A program made the position numbers and the translations under genes. Below, piece after piece: positions 5,817 through 12,746 of a DNA stretch of 12,746 bases. This stretch comes from an uncultured Flavobacteriales bacterium. Its GTDB lineage: Bacteria > Bacteroidota > Bacteroidia > Flavobacteriales_D > SKUL01. Below the pieces are notes generated by a model. The model had not been told where the DNA came from. It did not search any database and saw nothing but the letters and a program-made list of their open reading frames with translations. The first letter of the stretch is position 1. Every line of letters starts with the position of its first letter. The DNA lies in the NCBI GenBank assembly GCA_937911795.1, contig CALDPJ010000008.1:1-12746 (forward strand), given 5' to 3'.

Positions 5817-8546
5817 TCAATCGAGGTTGTAGGTGTAAATGATATTTGGTTCGCCAATAGCGACCACATTGATTACTCCATCTTTATTAATGTCACCAAT
5901 GGTGAAAGAGCCGCGTGCAAAGAGGGGGAAATCCGTGTACAAGTTACATTTCTCATCCATCAGATAAATGGCTTCCTCTCCGGAATCCAGAATACCCACC
6001 CACGTTTTACCGTCTGCTTGCTGATATACCGGGGGGGCGAAATGCACACCTTCAGCGTCATGCGAGCAAATTTGATCACCTTCAATATTGAAAATCATCA
6101 CTTCTTCGGCAGTAGAAACAACGATTTCATGACGACCATCTTTGTTTAAATCTGCCGTCAGGAATTGGGGTGCCTGCGGTTTGAACAACTGATGTTTCTC
6201 AACGTTGTCGTCAAATTTCAACACCACAAGATTTCCTGTGGTATCGGTGTACAGCAACTCAGAGTTCTGAATGTTCTTTCCTTCGCGAATGAAAGCAGGA
6301 TTGTCTGAGCGCCCTTCGATTTTTGTTTTGACGCGGTGCCGATGTTTGCCCTGGCGGTTGAGCAGATAGACATTTCCGTCGCTGTCAATACCAAAAATAT
6401 AATCTTTCGAACCCAGTCTGAGGTGCTGCGGTTTGTCGTTCATCACCACTTTGGTGCGGACGTCTTTCCACCCCGGAATTGGTTTTCCCAGTCCGTCGAA
6501 CAGTCTTAGTTCGCGGTCTTCACAGGGAACAAGAATCCGGTAATCGCGGTTGTTGTCATAGTCGAACAACCCAAGCGGAGCGCTGGCAGCAGCGGCCAGT
6601 TTCACCGGAAAACCATCCACATCATTTCCGTTTCGGTCGATAAGGTGAACTTTTTCGCGGGTGTTGAACAGCAGTTGCAGCTTGTCATTTTTATAGGCAT
6701 CGATTTGCTGCACTTTTCCCAGGATCGGTGCTTCTAGATTTTTGCTCCACAGAATCTGACCGGTGTTGCTGATCAGGTGCAGTTTGTTTTTCTCGTCCTG
6801 CACAAGAATCTCCCGCGATTGTGTGTAGTGATTCAGCACCAGTTGAGGTCCGAAAGTAATGTCAGACTCCATAGCAATTTCCCAGAATGCTCCGCTCTCG
6901 CGGGTGTAAACCGGGTTGTGCCGCAGAAATATATTGTTGTAGAACAAACGATCTCCCGATTCGATAAGCTGATAAGCGAAGCCTTCAAAATTGCGTACCG
7001 TTTCCAGGTGATTATCCAGTGCCTGTACACCGTGCGAGGTCAGAAAAGGGCTATACAAATCCGGCGATCTTGAAATTCCTGAATACAAAAGCAGGTTGGA
7101 TCTTTTGCTCAGGTTTTCGGTAAAATCGGTGAAGTTGTCGTCTTTGTGCAGCGTATTTTTGGTTTGATAAAAGTTGATCAGATTGCGCAATGCTCCTTTT
7201 GATTGTGCTATGATGATATAGTTTTCCAACGACGTCAGAAAAATCTCATTGAATCCGTCGAATGGTGCACCGAGCAAAATGCCATATGCATTGTCCAGAT
7301 TCAATTGAAACGCAGAATAACCGCTGATTTCGGTTTCTTCCGGAGTAGTGCCGAGCGCTGTGCTTAAGCTTTTCAAAAGGTCAATGCTGGCGGAAGGATC
7401 ATCACTCTTCAATGCGAGGTAAGACAGCTGATCGTAACTTACGTGTCCGGGTTCGGTGATGAAAACCGCCATTTCGGAATCGATCCAGCTCAGACAGAAA
7501 TCTTCGACATTTCCATTAATGCGCTGATTGAATTCATTGCGTTGCTGGTCGTAACTGAAAAACTGCTGCTGGGCCCGTTTCAGATTCTGATACCGTTTAT
7601 AAAATGACGGAAAGTGACTGAGTCCGTAATAAACCAGATGCGCAGTGTTGTCCGGCAGGATACGCGCCATCGACAGATCCTGTCCTGTTTGTCCGGCAAA
7701 AACATTGAAGTAGTGTGATGAGCTATCGGGTACGTGAACAAAACCATTGAGCATGATCTCGCTCGACCGGAGGGTGAGGTCCAGCGCAGACCATTCTGCC
7801 AGCGGAAATTTGAAAAAAGGAGCATTCTGACCGCGCTCGTTCAGGAAAGTTTTTAAGAATCCGCCCCATTGTTCGTAGTTGATGTATACGTTGGCGTGAG
7901 CATACAGTCCGGCAGTTTTCCCAACTTTCTGAAAGGATTTATTTTCGGTAAGATTGGTTGGAGCATCCAGCATTCTGAGCGCCTCTTCAACGGGTATTTT
8001 GGAGCTGCTGATCAACAATACTCCGGATTTCCGGGCCCAGTAAAATTTGGGCTTGCCATCCTGCAGCACTTCGTGAAACGGGGTTCCGTCGTAGGTTCGT
8101 TCGTTGGTTTCTGCAGAGGGTGACTGAAACAATTTTATGGTTTCAGAAATTTTAAAATCTGTCCAGTCCGGCGGAGTGGAGACGGCAAAAAGCAGGCTGT
8201 AACGTTGAGCTCCCGATGGAGCAACCACCACCATTGCTTTTCTGGTTTTCAAATGATTCTTCAGCATCACATCCGCCTGAAATACCGAATCTATCGCCGC
8301 TCCTGTATTGTGTATCTGCGAAATCCACTGGCTCTTTTTGAGATCCTCCCAAACCACGCTGGTGTGGGTGAGCTTTTCCCACAGATTCAATACATCGGAC
8401 GTTTCAATAACCAGGGCAGAACCTTCCGGAACCGCCATCAAAATCGGACTTACAGGGGTGTTGAATCGCTTAAATTTCTGGTAGCTGTATACCATTCCGC
8501 CAATGATCAACATCACCAATCCGGCCAAAAAATACCTTCTGAACAT
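5817..8546 (-). CDS. Membrane-anchored protein, DUF3352-like with C-terminal beta-propeller-like domain
   Basis: A 909-residue protein of unknown function. Residues 6-21 form one N-terminal hydrophobic segment after MFRR, with no clear cleavage site, so it is probably an inner-membrane anchor with the rest periplasmic. Residues about 35-560 resemble the long DUF3352-type proteins of Bacteroidota (weak recognition from layout and the opening PEGSALVIETSD, 40-51). From about 590 to the end there are repeated short beta units of the kind HLISNTGQILW, together with Asp/Asn-rich loops: DYDNNRDYRI, DLNKDGRHEI (from about 799) and DINKDGVINV (885-894). These loops look like the calcium-binding loops of FG-GAP or PQQ-like propellers. 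Upstream it is separated from rnhB by 98 bases. It reads toward the glucosaminidase gene with zero spacing. A role at the cell envelope is inference from topology only. Confidence 0.85.
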   Translation of the reverse strand: MFRRYFLAGLVMLIIGGMVYSYQKFKRFNTPVSPILMAVPEGSALVIETSDVLNLWEKLTHTSVVWEDLKKSQWISQIHNTGAAIDSVFQADVMLKNHLKTRKAMVVVAPSGAQRYSLLFAVSTPPDWTDFKISETIKLFQSPSAETNERTYDGTPFHEVLQDGKPKFYWARKSGVLLISSSKIPVEEALRMLDAPTNLTENKSFQKVGKTAGLYAHANVYINYEQWGGFLKTFLNERGQNAPFFKFPLAEWSALDLTLRSSEIMLNGFVHVPDSSSHYFNVFAGQTGQDLSMARILPDNTAHLVYYGLSHFPSFYKRYQNLKRAQQQFFSYDQQRNEFNQRINGNVEDFCLSWIDSEMAVFITEPGHVSYDQLSYLALKSDDPSASIDLLKSLSTALGTTPEETEISGYSAFQLNLDNAYGILLGAPFDGFNEIFLTSLENYIIIAQSKGALRNLINFYQTKNTLHKDDNFTDFTENLSKRSNLLLYSGISRSPDLYSPFLTSHGVQALDNHLETVRNFEGFAYQLIESGDRLFYNNIFLRHNPVYTRESGAFWEIAMESDITFGPQLVLNHYTQSREILVQDEKNKLHLISNTGQILWSKNLEAPILGKVQQIDAYKNDKLQLLFNTREKVHLIDRNGNDVDGFPVKLAAAASAPLGLFDYDNNRDYRILVPCEDRELRLFDGLGKPIPGWKDVRTKVVMNDKPQHLRLGSKDYIFGIDSDGNVYLLNRQGKHRHRVKTKIEGRSDNPAFIREGKNIQNSELLYTDTTGNLVVLKFDDNVEKHQLFKPQAPQFLTADLNKDGRHEIVVSTAEEVMIFNIEGDQICSHDAEGVHFAPPVYQQADGKTWVGILDSGEEAIYLMDEKCNLYTDFPLFARGSFTIGDINKDGVINVVAIGEPNIIYTYNLD

Positions 8547-8565
8547 TCCGGAAATAATTTGAAAT

Positions 8566-8573
8566 CAAAAGTA
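8566..8573 (-). promoter_or_regulatory. Possible -7 element (TACTTTTG)
   Basis: On the minus strand TACTTTTG matches TAnnTTTG fully and lies 19 bases before the ATG of the 909-residue gene. No TTG is found 17-23 bases upstream of it, so only half of the promoter pattern is present. Confidence 0.3.
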
Positions 8574-8644
8574 ATGGGAACAGCGCAGCACCCGCAGTTA
8601 GCGGTGGAGTTCTTTAAACAAAAGGCTGTGAATGGCAGACCGGA

Positions 8645-9250
8645 TTACACTGCAAGTTTCATGACTGGTTCGGTGACGCGGAACGATTTGCGGTGATACG
8701 GCGATGGTCCGTGTTGCAATACTGCGTGTCGGTGATCAATGGTCGGATATCCTTTGTTGCTGGCCCAGTTGAAGTGCGGAAACTGATGATGCAGTTGCTG
8801 CATAATTTCATCGCGGTGCGTTTTGGCGAGGATGGATGCGGCCGCAATGGCGCGGTATTTTTCATCGCCTTTGATCAGGCAGACGTGCTTCATTTGCCGG
8901 TAAGGATTGAACCGGTTGCCGTCGATGAGCAATAAATCGGGAGTACAATTCAGTTGATCCAGCGCCTGATGCATAGCGAGGAATGATGCGTTCAGAATGT
9001 TTACACGGTCAATTTCTCCCGGATCAACAATGCCCACCGCCCAGTGTTCCGCTTTGGATTCTATGAGTCGACGGAGGGTATTGCGCTGATCAACATTTAG
9101 CTGCTTGGAATCGTTCAGTCCCGGAAGTCTGGTGTTCGGGTTCAGTACCACTGCAGCGGCGACTACGGGTCCGGCCAGACAGCCCCGTCCGGCTTCGTCG
9201 CAACCGGCTTCCAGAAGGCCCCGGGTGTAATATGTTTTAAGTCTTTTCAA
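8645..9250 (-). CDS. rnhB: Ribonuclease HII
   Basis: Cytosolic endonuclease that cuts the RNA strand of RNA-DNA hybrids and removes ribonucleotides misincorporated into DNA. From the TTG at 9250 it has 201 residues, normal for the family. Motifs are AGCDEAGRGCLAGPV (15-29) with catalytic Asp18 and Glu19, GLNDSKQL (44-51), LLLIDGNRF (106-114) with Asp110, and KGDEKYRAIAAASILAKTHRD (127-147). An ATG at 9319 would add 23 residues without family character and overlap the upstream glycosyltransferase gene by 83 bases. TTG gives a 14-base overlap and puts the conserved region at the usual distance from the N-terminus, so I prefer it. It is probably translated by coupling to the preceding gene. The 98-base stretch after it contains no gene. 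Confidence 0.93.
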   Translation of the reverse strand: MKRLKTYYTRGLLEAGCDEAGRGCLAGPVVAAAVVLNPNTRLPGLNDSKQLNVDQRNTLRRLIESKAEHWAVGIVDPGEIDRVNILNASFLAMHQALDQLNCTPDLLLIDGNRFNPYRQMKHVCLIKGDEKYRAIAAASILAKTHRDEIMQQLHHQFPHFNWASNKGYPTIDHRHAVLQHGPSPYHRKSFRVTEPVMKLAV

Positions 9251-10367
9251 GCGTACGCTCAATGGTTTTCCAAAGTAATTCAGCGCTTTTATCCCAGCTG
9301 AAATCCCGCAATCGTTCACGGCCTTTTTTGATGAGTTCGAGCCGTTTTTCGGGTTGGGTCAAAAGTAATAACATCGATTCGGTTATTGCTTCTTCAAAGA
9401 AAGGATCTGTCAACAATGCTGCATCACCGGCAATTTCGGGCATTGCGGTGCAATCGGAAGTAATCACCGGACAATCGGTTGCAAATGCCTCGAGTATCGG
9501 AATGCCGAAACCTTCAAAGTAAGGCACGAAAGTGAGTGCGATGGCTCCGGAAAAAGCGGTTTGCAAATCAGAAGTTGGCAAATGACCGGTAAAAATCACC
9601 TCATCGCGATGCGCCATTTGTTCAAATGTCTCGCGGATTTCATCGTTCCACCAGTATTTTTTACCGACGAGCAGCAACTTGTAATTTCCGGGTGATTTGG
9701 TTTTAGCGGCATCGAAAGCTTTGAGCAGACGCTTTATATTTTTTCGGGGGTGCATGGCTCCGACAAACAGAAAGTAATCGGCTCCGGAGGTGTGCTTCTT
9801 TTTAAAAGATTCGATATCATTTGACGAAGCTGGGTGATAATCGGTATTGACACCGTTGAATACCACATCGATTTTATCCGGATCAGTACCGTATTGGGAA
9901 ATAATATCGGCTTTGGAATACTCCGATACGGTAGCAATCCGGGCTGCCATGTCGGCGAATTTTGGGAAGTTCTTTCGGTAATAATTACTGTGTGATGGCT
10001 TCAGATCCTGCGGATAATGCTGAAAGTTGAGGTCGTGAATAACAGCGACCTGCGGAATTTTTAACCGCCGGCTCAGAAATCCGTCCGGTGAAAGGAACAA
10101 ATCGGCTTTGTGTTTACTAGCTGCGTAAGGAACAGAAAAGTCAAACCAGATTTTCCAGAGCAAGGGATGCCGCGCGGGTGGGGGCAGAATCACCGGATGA
10201 ATATTATTGCTGGTGATAAAGGAATCGTGAAATGACCGGTCGAAGATATAGATGAATTGGTGTTCGGGGTGAGCAGCCGTTATTCTGCGCATGGTTTCGA
10301 ATGTAAACCAACCAATTCCTTCGAGTTGGTTGTGTAGTAGCAGGCGCGTGTTGACGGCTATTTTCAA
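9237..10367 (-). CDS. Glycosyltransferase, GT-B fold (GT4-like)
   Basis: Transfers a sugar from a nucleotide-sugar donor to a growing glycan, probably at the cytoplasmic face of the membrane; donor and acceptor are unknown. From the TTG at 10367 it has 376 residues. The N-terminal domain opens with KIAVNTRLLL and GIGW (17-20) and includes AVIHDLNFQHYP (108-119) and ATVSEYSKADI (145-155). The C-terminal GT1/GT4 domain contains FVGAMHPRKNIKRLLKAF (201-218), LLLVGKKYW (231-239), FTGHLPTSDL (259-268) and the E-x7-E signature EGFGIPILE (285-293). An ATG at 10475 would add 36 residues unlike the family and run across the divergent flippase promoter, so the TTG is favoured. It is first in an operon with rnhB. 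Divergence from a flippase and a Wzz gene suggests a role in surface-polysaccharide synthesis. Confidence 0.93.
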   Translation of the reverse strand: MKIAVNTRLLLHNQLEGIGWFTFETMRRITAAHPEHQFIYIFDRSFHDSFITSNNIHPVILPPPARHPLLWKIWFDFSVPYAASKHKADLFLSPDGFLSRRLKIPQVAVIHDLNFQHYPQDLKPSHSNYYRKNFPKFADMAARIATVSEYSKADIISQYGTDPDKIDVVFNGVNTDYHPASSNDIESFKKKHTSGADYFLFVGAMHPRKNIKRLLKAFDAAKTKSPGNYKLLLVGKKYWWNDEIRETFEQMAHRDEVIFTGHLPTSDLQTAFSGAIALTFVPYFEGFGIPILEAFATDCPVITSDCTAMPEIAGDAALLTDPFFEEAITESMLLLLTQPEKRLELIKKGRERLRDFSWDKSAELLWKTIERTLEKT

Positions 10368-10464
10368 AACAATTGTTGAATTTGAGCCTCCGAAAGTATA
10401 ACAAATCTGTGGTTTGCGCGACCGGTCGGAAAGATGAAATCGTTCCGAATTGCAGTGGCTGTCT

Positions 10465-10492
10465 TTGGTGCTCAATGCAAATTGTTAATTTG
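10465..10492 (+). promoter_or_regulatory. Probable Bacteroidota-type promoter of the flippase gene
   Basis: TTG at 10465-10467, a 17-base spacer, then TTAATTTG (10485-10492; 7 of 8 matches to TAnnTTTG). Predicted transcription start is near 10497, about 20 bases before the ATG at 10518. This supports that ATG over the upstream one at 10434, which lies before the promoter. Confidence 0.5.
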
Positions 10493-10517
10493 GCCGCTCA
10501 ACGGGGAAAATCACGCT

Positions 10518-11960
10518 ATGCAGCATAAGTTTATCATCAACCTGGCCTTTGTGCTGTTCCTCAATTTGCTCGTCAAGCCCTTTTACATTCTGGGTATCGA
10601 CACCGAGGTGCTGAACCGGGTGGGTGAGGAAACGTATGGAAACTACTTCGCGCTGATCAGTTTTTCATTTCTGATGAATATTTTCCTTGACGCCGGGATC
10701 ACCAATTTCAACACAAAGAATATTGCCCAGCACAGCCAACTGTTGCAGAAGCATTTTTCCAACATCATCGTTGTGCGGATGCTGCTGGCGCTGGCCTATT
10801 TGCTGTTGATTTCAGTGGCTGGCTTTGTGCTCGGATATTCAGCCAATCAGCTGTTATTGTTGCTTGTGCTCGGTTTTAACCAGATGTTGGTAGCATTCAT
10901 TCTCTATTTCCGCAGTAATCTTTCGGGACTCCATTTATTCGTTCAGGACAGCATTATTTCGGTGCTGGACCGGGTGTTGCTGATCGGTTTCATAGGCATA
11001 CTGCTCTGGGGAAATGTCACCGAAAAACCTTTTCAGATAGAGTGGTTTGTATATGGTCAGACAGGAGCTTATGGACTGACAACCATTGTCGCATTTTTAT
11101 TGGTGTTACGAAAGGCGAATAGTTTCCGGCTTACCTGGAACGTTCCGTTTACCTACATGATTCTCAAACAAAGTGCCCCTTACGCTTTGTTGATTTTGCT
11201 GATGAGCATTTATTATCGCAGTGATAGTGTAATGCTGGAGCGCCTGTTGCCGGATGGCGCATATCATGCGGGTGTATACGCTCAGGGATTCCGGTTTTTT
11301 GAAGCTGCCAATATGATTGCGTATTTGTTTGCAGCGTTGCAGTTGCCCATCTTTTCGCGCATGTTGAGCCGAAGAGAAGCGATAACCGATTTATTGCGAT
11401 TGTCATTCAAAATTCTAATGACTGGGACGCTCATCCTGGGTATAGCTTGTGCGTTTTATGCCGAGCCAATTCTTGCGCTACGGTATGATGATGTGTCTGA
11501 ACAAGCTGTACAGAGTTTCGCTGTTTTGATGATTTGTTTCATACCGTATTGCAGCACCTTTATTTTCGGATCGGTGCTTACAGCCAACGGGAGTCTCCGG
11601 TTGCTGAACATTCTGGCTGCGTCAGGAATGGTGCTGAATATAATCCTGAATCTGGTGCTGATTCCCGATTATTTTGCGTTGGGTTCGGCAGTAGCGAGTT
11701 TAATTACCCAAATTCTAACGGCAGGTTTTCAGCTGTTACTGGTATTGTACATTTTTAAGTTATCGGTTGACTGGAAATTGGTGCGTTCGGTGCTGCTGTT
11801 TACCGGCGGTGTTTTGATAATTGGGTGGTGGACAATGGGAATTACAGGGATGAAGGTGTACGATTTTCTGTTAATGTGCGGAGTGTGCGTTGTTTGGGTT
11901 TTTGTTTCCGGTATGTTATCCCGTCAGGCATTGGTGTCTTTATTGAGAAATCGCTCATAA
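10518..11960 (+). CDS. Wzx-like polysaccharide/oligosaccharide flippase
   Basis: Integral membrane protein expected to move lipid-linked oligosaccharide units across the inner membrane for surface polysaccharide assembly. It has 480 residues from the ATG at 10518 and about 13-14 hydrophobic helices spread over its whole length. Features include an N-terminal helix with an internal Lys (FLNLLVKPFYILG), polar GEETYGNYFALISFSF, an Asp within the second helix region (IFLDAGITNFNTKNIAQ) and a central YYRSDSVMLERLL, all typical of the Wzx/polysaccharide transporter (MOP) superfamily. An in-frame ATG at 10434 would add 28 residues, but it lies upstream of the predicted promoter and before the hydrophobic start, so it is not used here. 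A Wzz-type gene follows after 73 bases, and a glycosyltransferase lies divergently upstream. The substrate cannot be deduced. Confidence 0.92.
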   Translation: MQHKFIINLAFVLFLNLLVKPFYILGIDTEVLNRVGEETYGNYFALISFSFLMNIFLDAGITNFNTKNIAQHSQLLQKHFSNIIVVRMLLALAYLLLISVAGFVLGYSANQLLLLLVLGFNQMLVAFILYFRSNLSGLHLFVQDSIISVLDRVLLIGFIGILLWGNVTEKPFQIEWFVYGQTGAYGLTTIVAFLLVLRKANSFRLTWNVPFTYMILKQSAPYALLILLMSIYYRSDSVMLERLLPDGAYHAGVYAQGFRFFEAANMIAYLFAALQLPIFSRMLSRREAITDLLRLSFKILMTGTLILGIACAFYAEPILALRYDDVSEQAVQSFAVLMICFIPYCSTFIFGSVLTANGSLRLLNILAASGMVLNIILNLVLIPDYFALGSAVASLITQILTAGFQLLLVLYIFKLSVDWKLVRSVLLFTGGVLIIGWWTMGITGMKVYDFLLMCGVCVVWVFVSGMLSRQALVSLLRNRS

Positions 11961-11981
11961 CCACGAACGCCCCTTTTTTCC

Positions 11982-11989
11982 TATTTTTG
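11982..11989 (+). promoter_or_regulatory. Possible -7 element (TATTTTTG) before the Wzz-type gene
   Basis: TATTTTTG fits TAnnTTTG exactly and would give a leader of about 40 bases before the ATG at 12034. No TTG is found 17-23 bases upstream, so the element is only half supported. The gene may also be read through from the flippase. Confidence 0.3.
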
Positions 11990-12033
11990 CAGATTCTGAA
12001 AATACACCTCTTTTTATCAAATTTCCTGAATTA

Positions 12034-12746
12034 ATGGAGCAAAACAATTTTTCTTTCGGATCTCTTGTTGATATTCTGCGTAGGCGGATGAAACTATTAA
12101 TCCTAATCGGAATTATCGCGGTAATTGGGTCGGCCATTTTTTCCGGTCCGGCGTTTATACCGCCCAAGTATAAATCCTATGCCGTTGTTTATCCTATTAA
12201 TCTTGAGCCATACGGGGCGGAGTCATTGACAGAGCAGCTGTTACAATTGTTTCAGGGCAACGATGTCCGGGATAGTATCATCAATAATTTCAACCTGGCT
12301 GAGGTGTATGAATTGGATCCGGAAAAAGAAGGATTTCGGCATCAGCTGTATTCTGAATTTAATGATAATATCATCGTTTCCAGAACCAATTATGAATCAA
12401 TAAAGATTGAGGTTTATGATGAAGATCCTGTTCGGGCTAAGGAAATCGCCGAGGATATGATTCATCAGATAAATCTTAAGGCCCGGCATATGCGCCGTAA
12501 AAAGGCTGTTGAACATCTGGAAGTTGCCCGAAGTCAACTGGATTATCAACAACTAGTGCTGGATTCTATCAACGGGATTCTTAGCGAGTTGCGACGCGAT
12601 AACGGATTGTTGGATTATCAATTGCAAACGGAACGTGTTACGGAAGGATACCTCGGTATGTTGGCCCAAACAAATGTTAGTAAGAAAAACCTTGATGAAG
12701 TGCGCCAAATGTTGAGTGATTTGGGAGAAAAAGGAGGTCTTTTCAT
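12034..12746 (+). CDS. Wzz-type chain-length determinant / polysaccharide export protein (partial, 3' end outside window)
   Basis: The open frame starts at ATG 12034 and continues without a stop to the window edge, giving 237 residues. The start MEQNNFSFGSLVDILRRRMK is a short cytoplasmic tail, followed by a membrane helix at about 20-42. The segment FIPPKYKSYAVVYPIN (41-56) is typical of Wzz proteins, which begin their periplasmic domain with a K-Y-x-(A/S) stretch. Residues 60-145 form an alpha/beta region (NDVRDSIINNFNL, 76-88; DEDPVRAKEIAEDMIHQIN, 129-147). From about 150 a long charged helical stretch begins, expected to be the periplasmic coiled coil. Such proteins set glycan length or help export with Wza/Wzx/Wzy. 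A cytoplasmic kinase domain or second membrane helix, if present, would lie beyond the window. It follows the flippase by 73 bases on the same strand. Confidence 0.88.
   Translation, partial: MEQNNFSFGSLVDILRRRMKLLILIGIIAVIGSAIFSGPAFIPPKYKSYAVVYPINLEPYGAESLTEQLLQLFQGNDVRDSIINNFNLAEVYELDPEKEGFRHQLYSEFNDNIIVSRTNYESIKIEVYDEDPVRAKEIAEDMIHQINLKARHMRRKKAVEHLEVARSQLDYQQLVLDSINGILSELRRDNGLLDYQLQTERVTEGYLGMLAQTNVSKKNLDEVRQMLSDLGEKGGLF

Noticed and set aside
8589..8606. GC-rich hairpin CACC(C)GC-AGTTA-GCGGTG after rnhB, considered as a terminator
   Set aside because: Six base pairs with one bulge, and no T-run on the minus strand after it.
8205..8696. 163-residue plus-strand open frame across the gap between the 909-residue gene and rnhB
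   Set aside because: It is antisense to both flanking genes and has no recognisable domain. The gap itself contains only the possible -7 element for the minus-strand gene.
10434..10517. 28-residue N-terminal extension of the flippase from ATG 10434
   Set aside because: It lies upstream of the predicted promoter and before the hydrophobic start typical of flippases. The ATG at 10518 fits better.

Overview
The window looks like a chromosomal segment of a member of the Bacteroidota, probably of flavobacterial type. Three things suggest this: two matches to the TTG / TAnnTTTG promoter pattern of that phylum, start codons without a clear Shine-Dalgarno sequence, and typical families (670-residue urocanase, DUF5522, glucosaminidase plus LysM, long DUF3352-like protein ending in a propeller). 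Genus or species cannot be named from the sequence. No tRNA, rRNA, CRISPR array or transposase gene is visible.

Region 1 (1-1412): a short AT-rich stretch packed with palindromes runs into a histidine kinase gene. The kinase core is intact, but its periplasmic sensor half is absent, and the reading frame is closed just upstream inside the repeats. It looks like a kinase cut by, or fused to, a small REP-like mobile repeat.

Region 2 (1413-5816): a minus-strand pair (a tiny Cys-rich DUF5522 protein, then hutU urocanate hydratase) diverges from a plus-strand PLP enzyme of the D-cysteine desulfhydrase/ACC deaminase family. That enzyme has a near-perfect Bacteroidota promoter placed almost on its start codon. 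A secreted glucosaminidase with LysM-like repeats follows. None of the other histidine-degradation genes is present.

Region 3 (5817-10367, minus strand): a membrane-anchored 909-residue protein with a C-terminal propeller-like domain, RNase HII (rnhB), and a GT4-type glycosyltransferase. The glycosyltransferase and rnhB overlap by 14 bases, form an operon, and both most likely use TTG starts. The 909-residue gene meets the glucosaminidase gene tail to tail with no bases between the stop codons.

Region 4 (10368-12746, plus strand): a Wzx-like polysaccharide flippase is transcribed divergently from the glycosyltransferase. A Wzz-type chain-length/export protein follows and runs off the end of the window. 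Together with the glycosyltransferase these mark the left edge of a surface-polysaccharide locus continuing to the right.

I see no clearly new multi-gene system. The most notable points are the repeat-truncated kinase, the possibly leaderless PLP-enzyme transcript, and the uncharacterised 909-residue protein. The longest stretches without a called gene are 1-112, 3617-3785, 4731-4880, 8547-8644 and 10368-10517, all under 300 bases.
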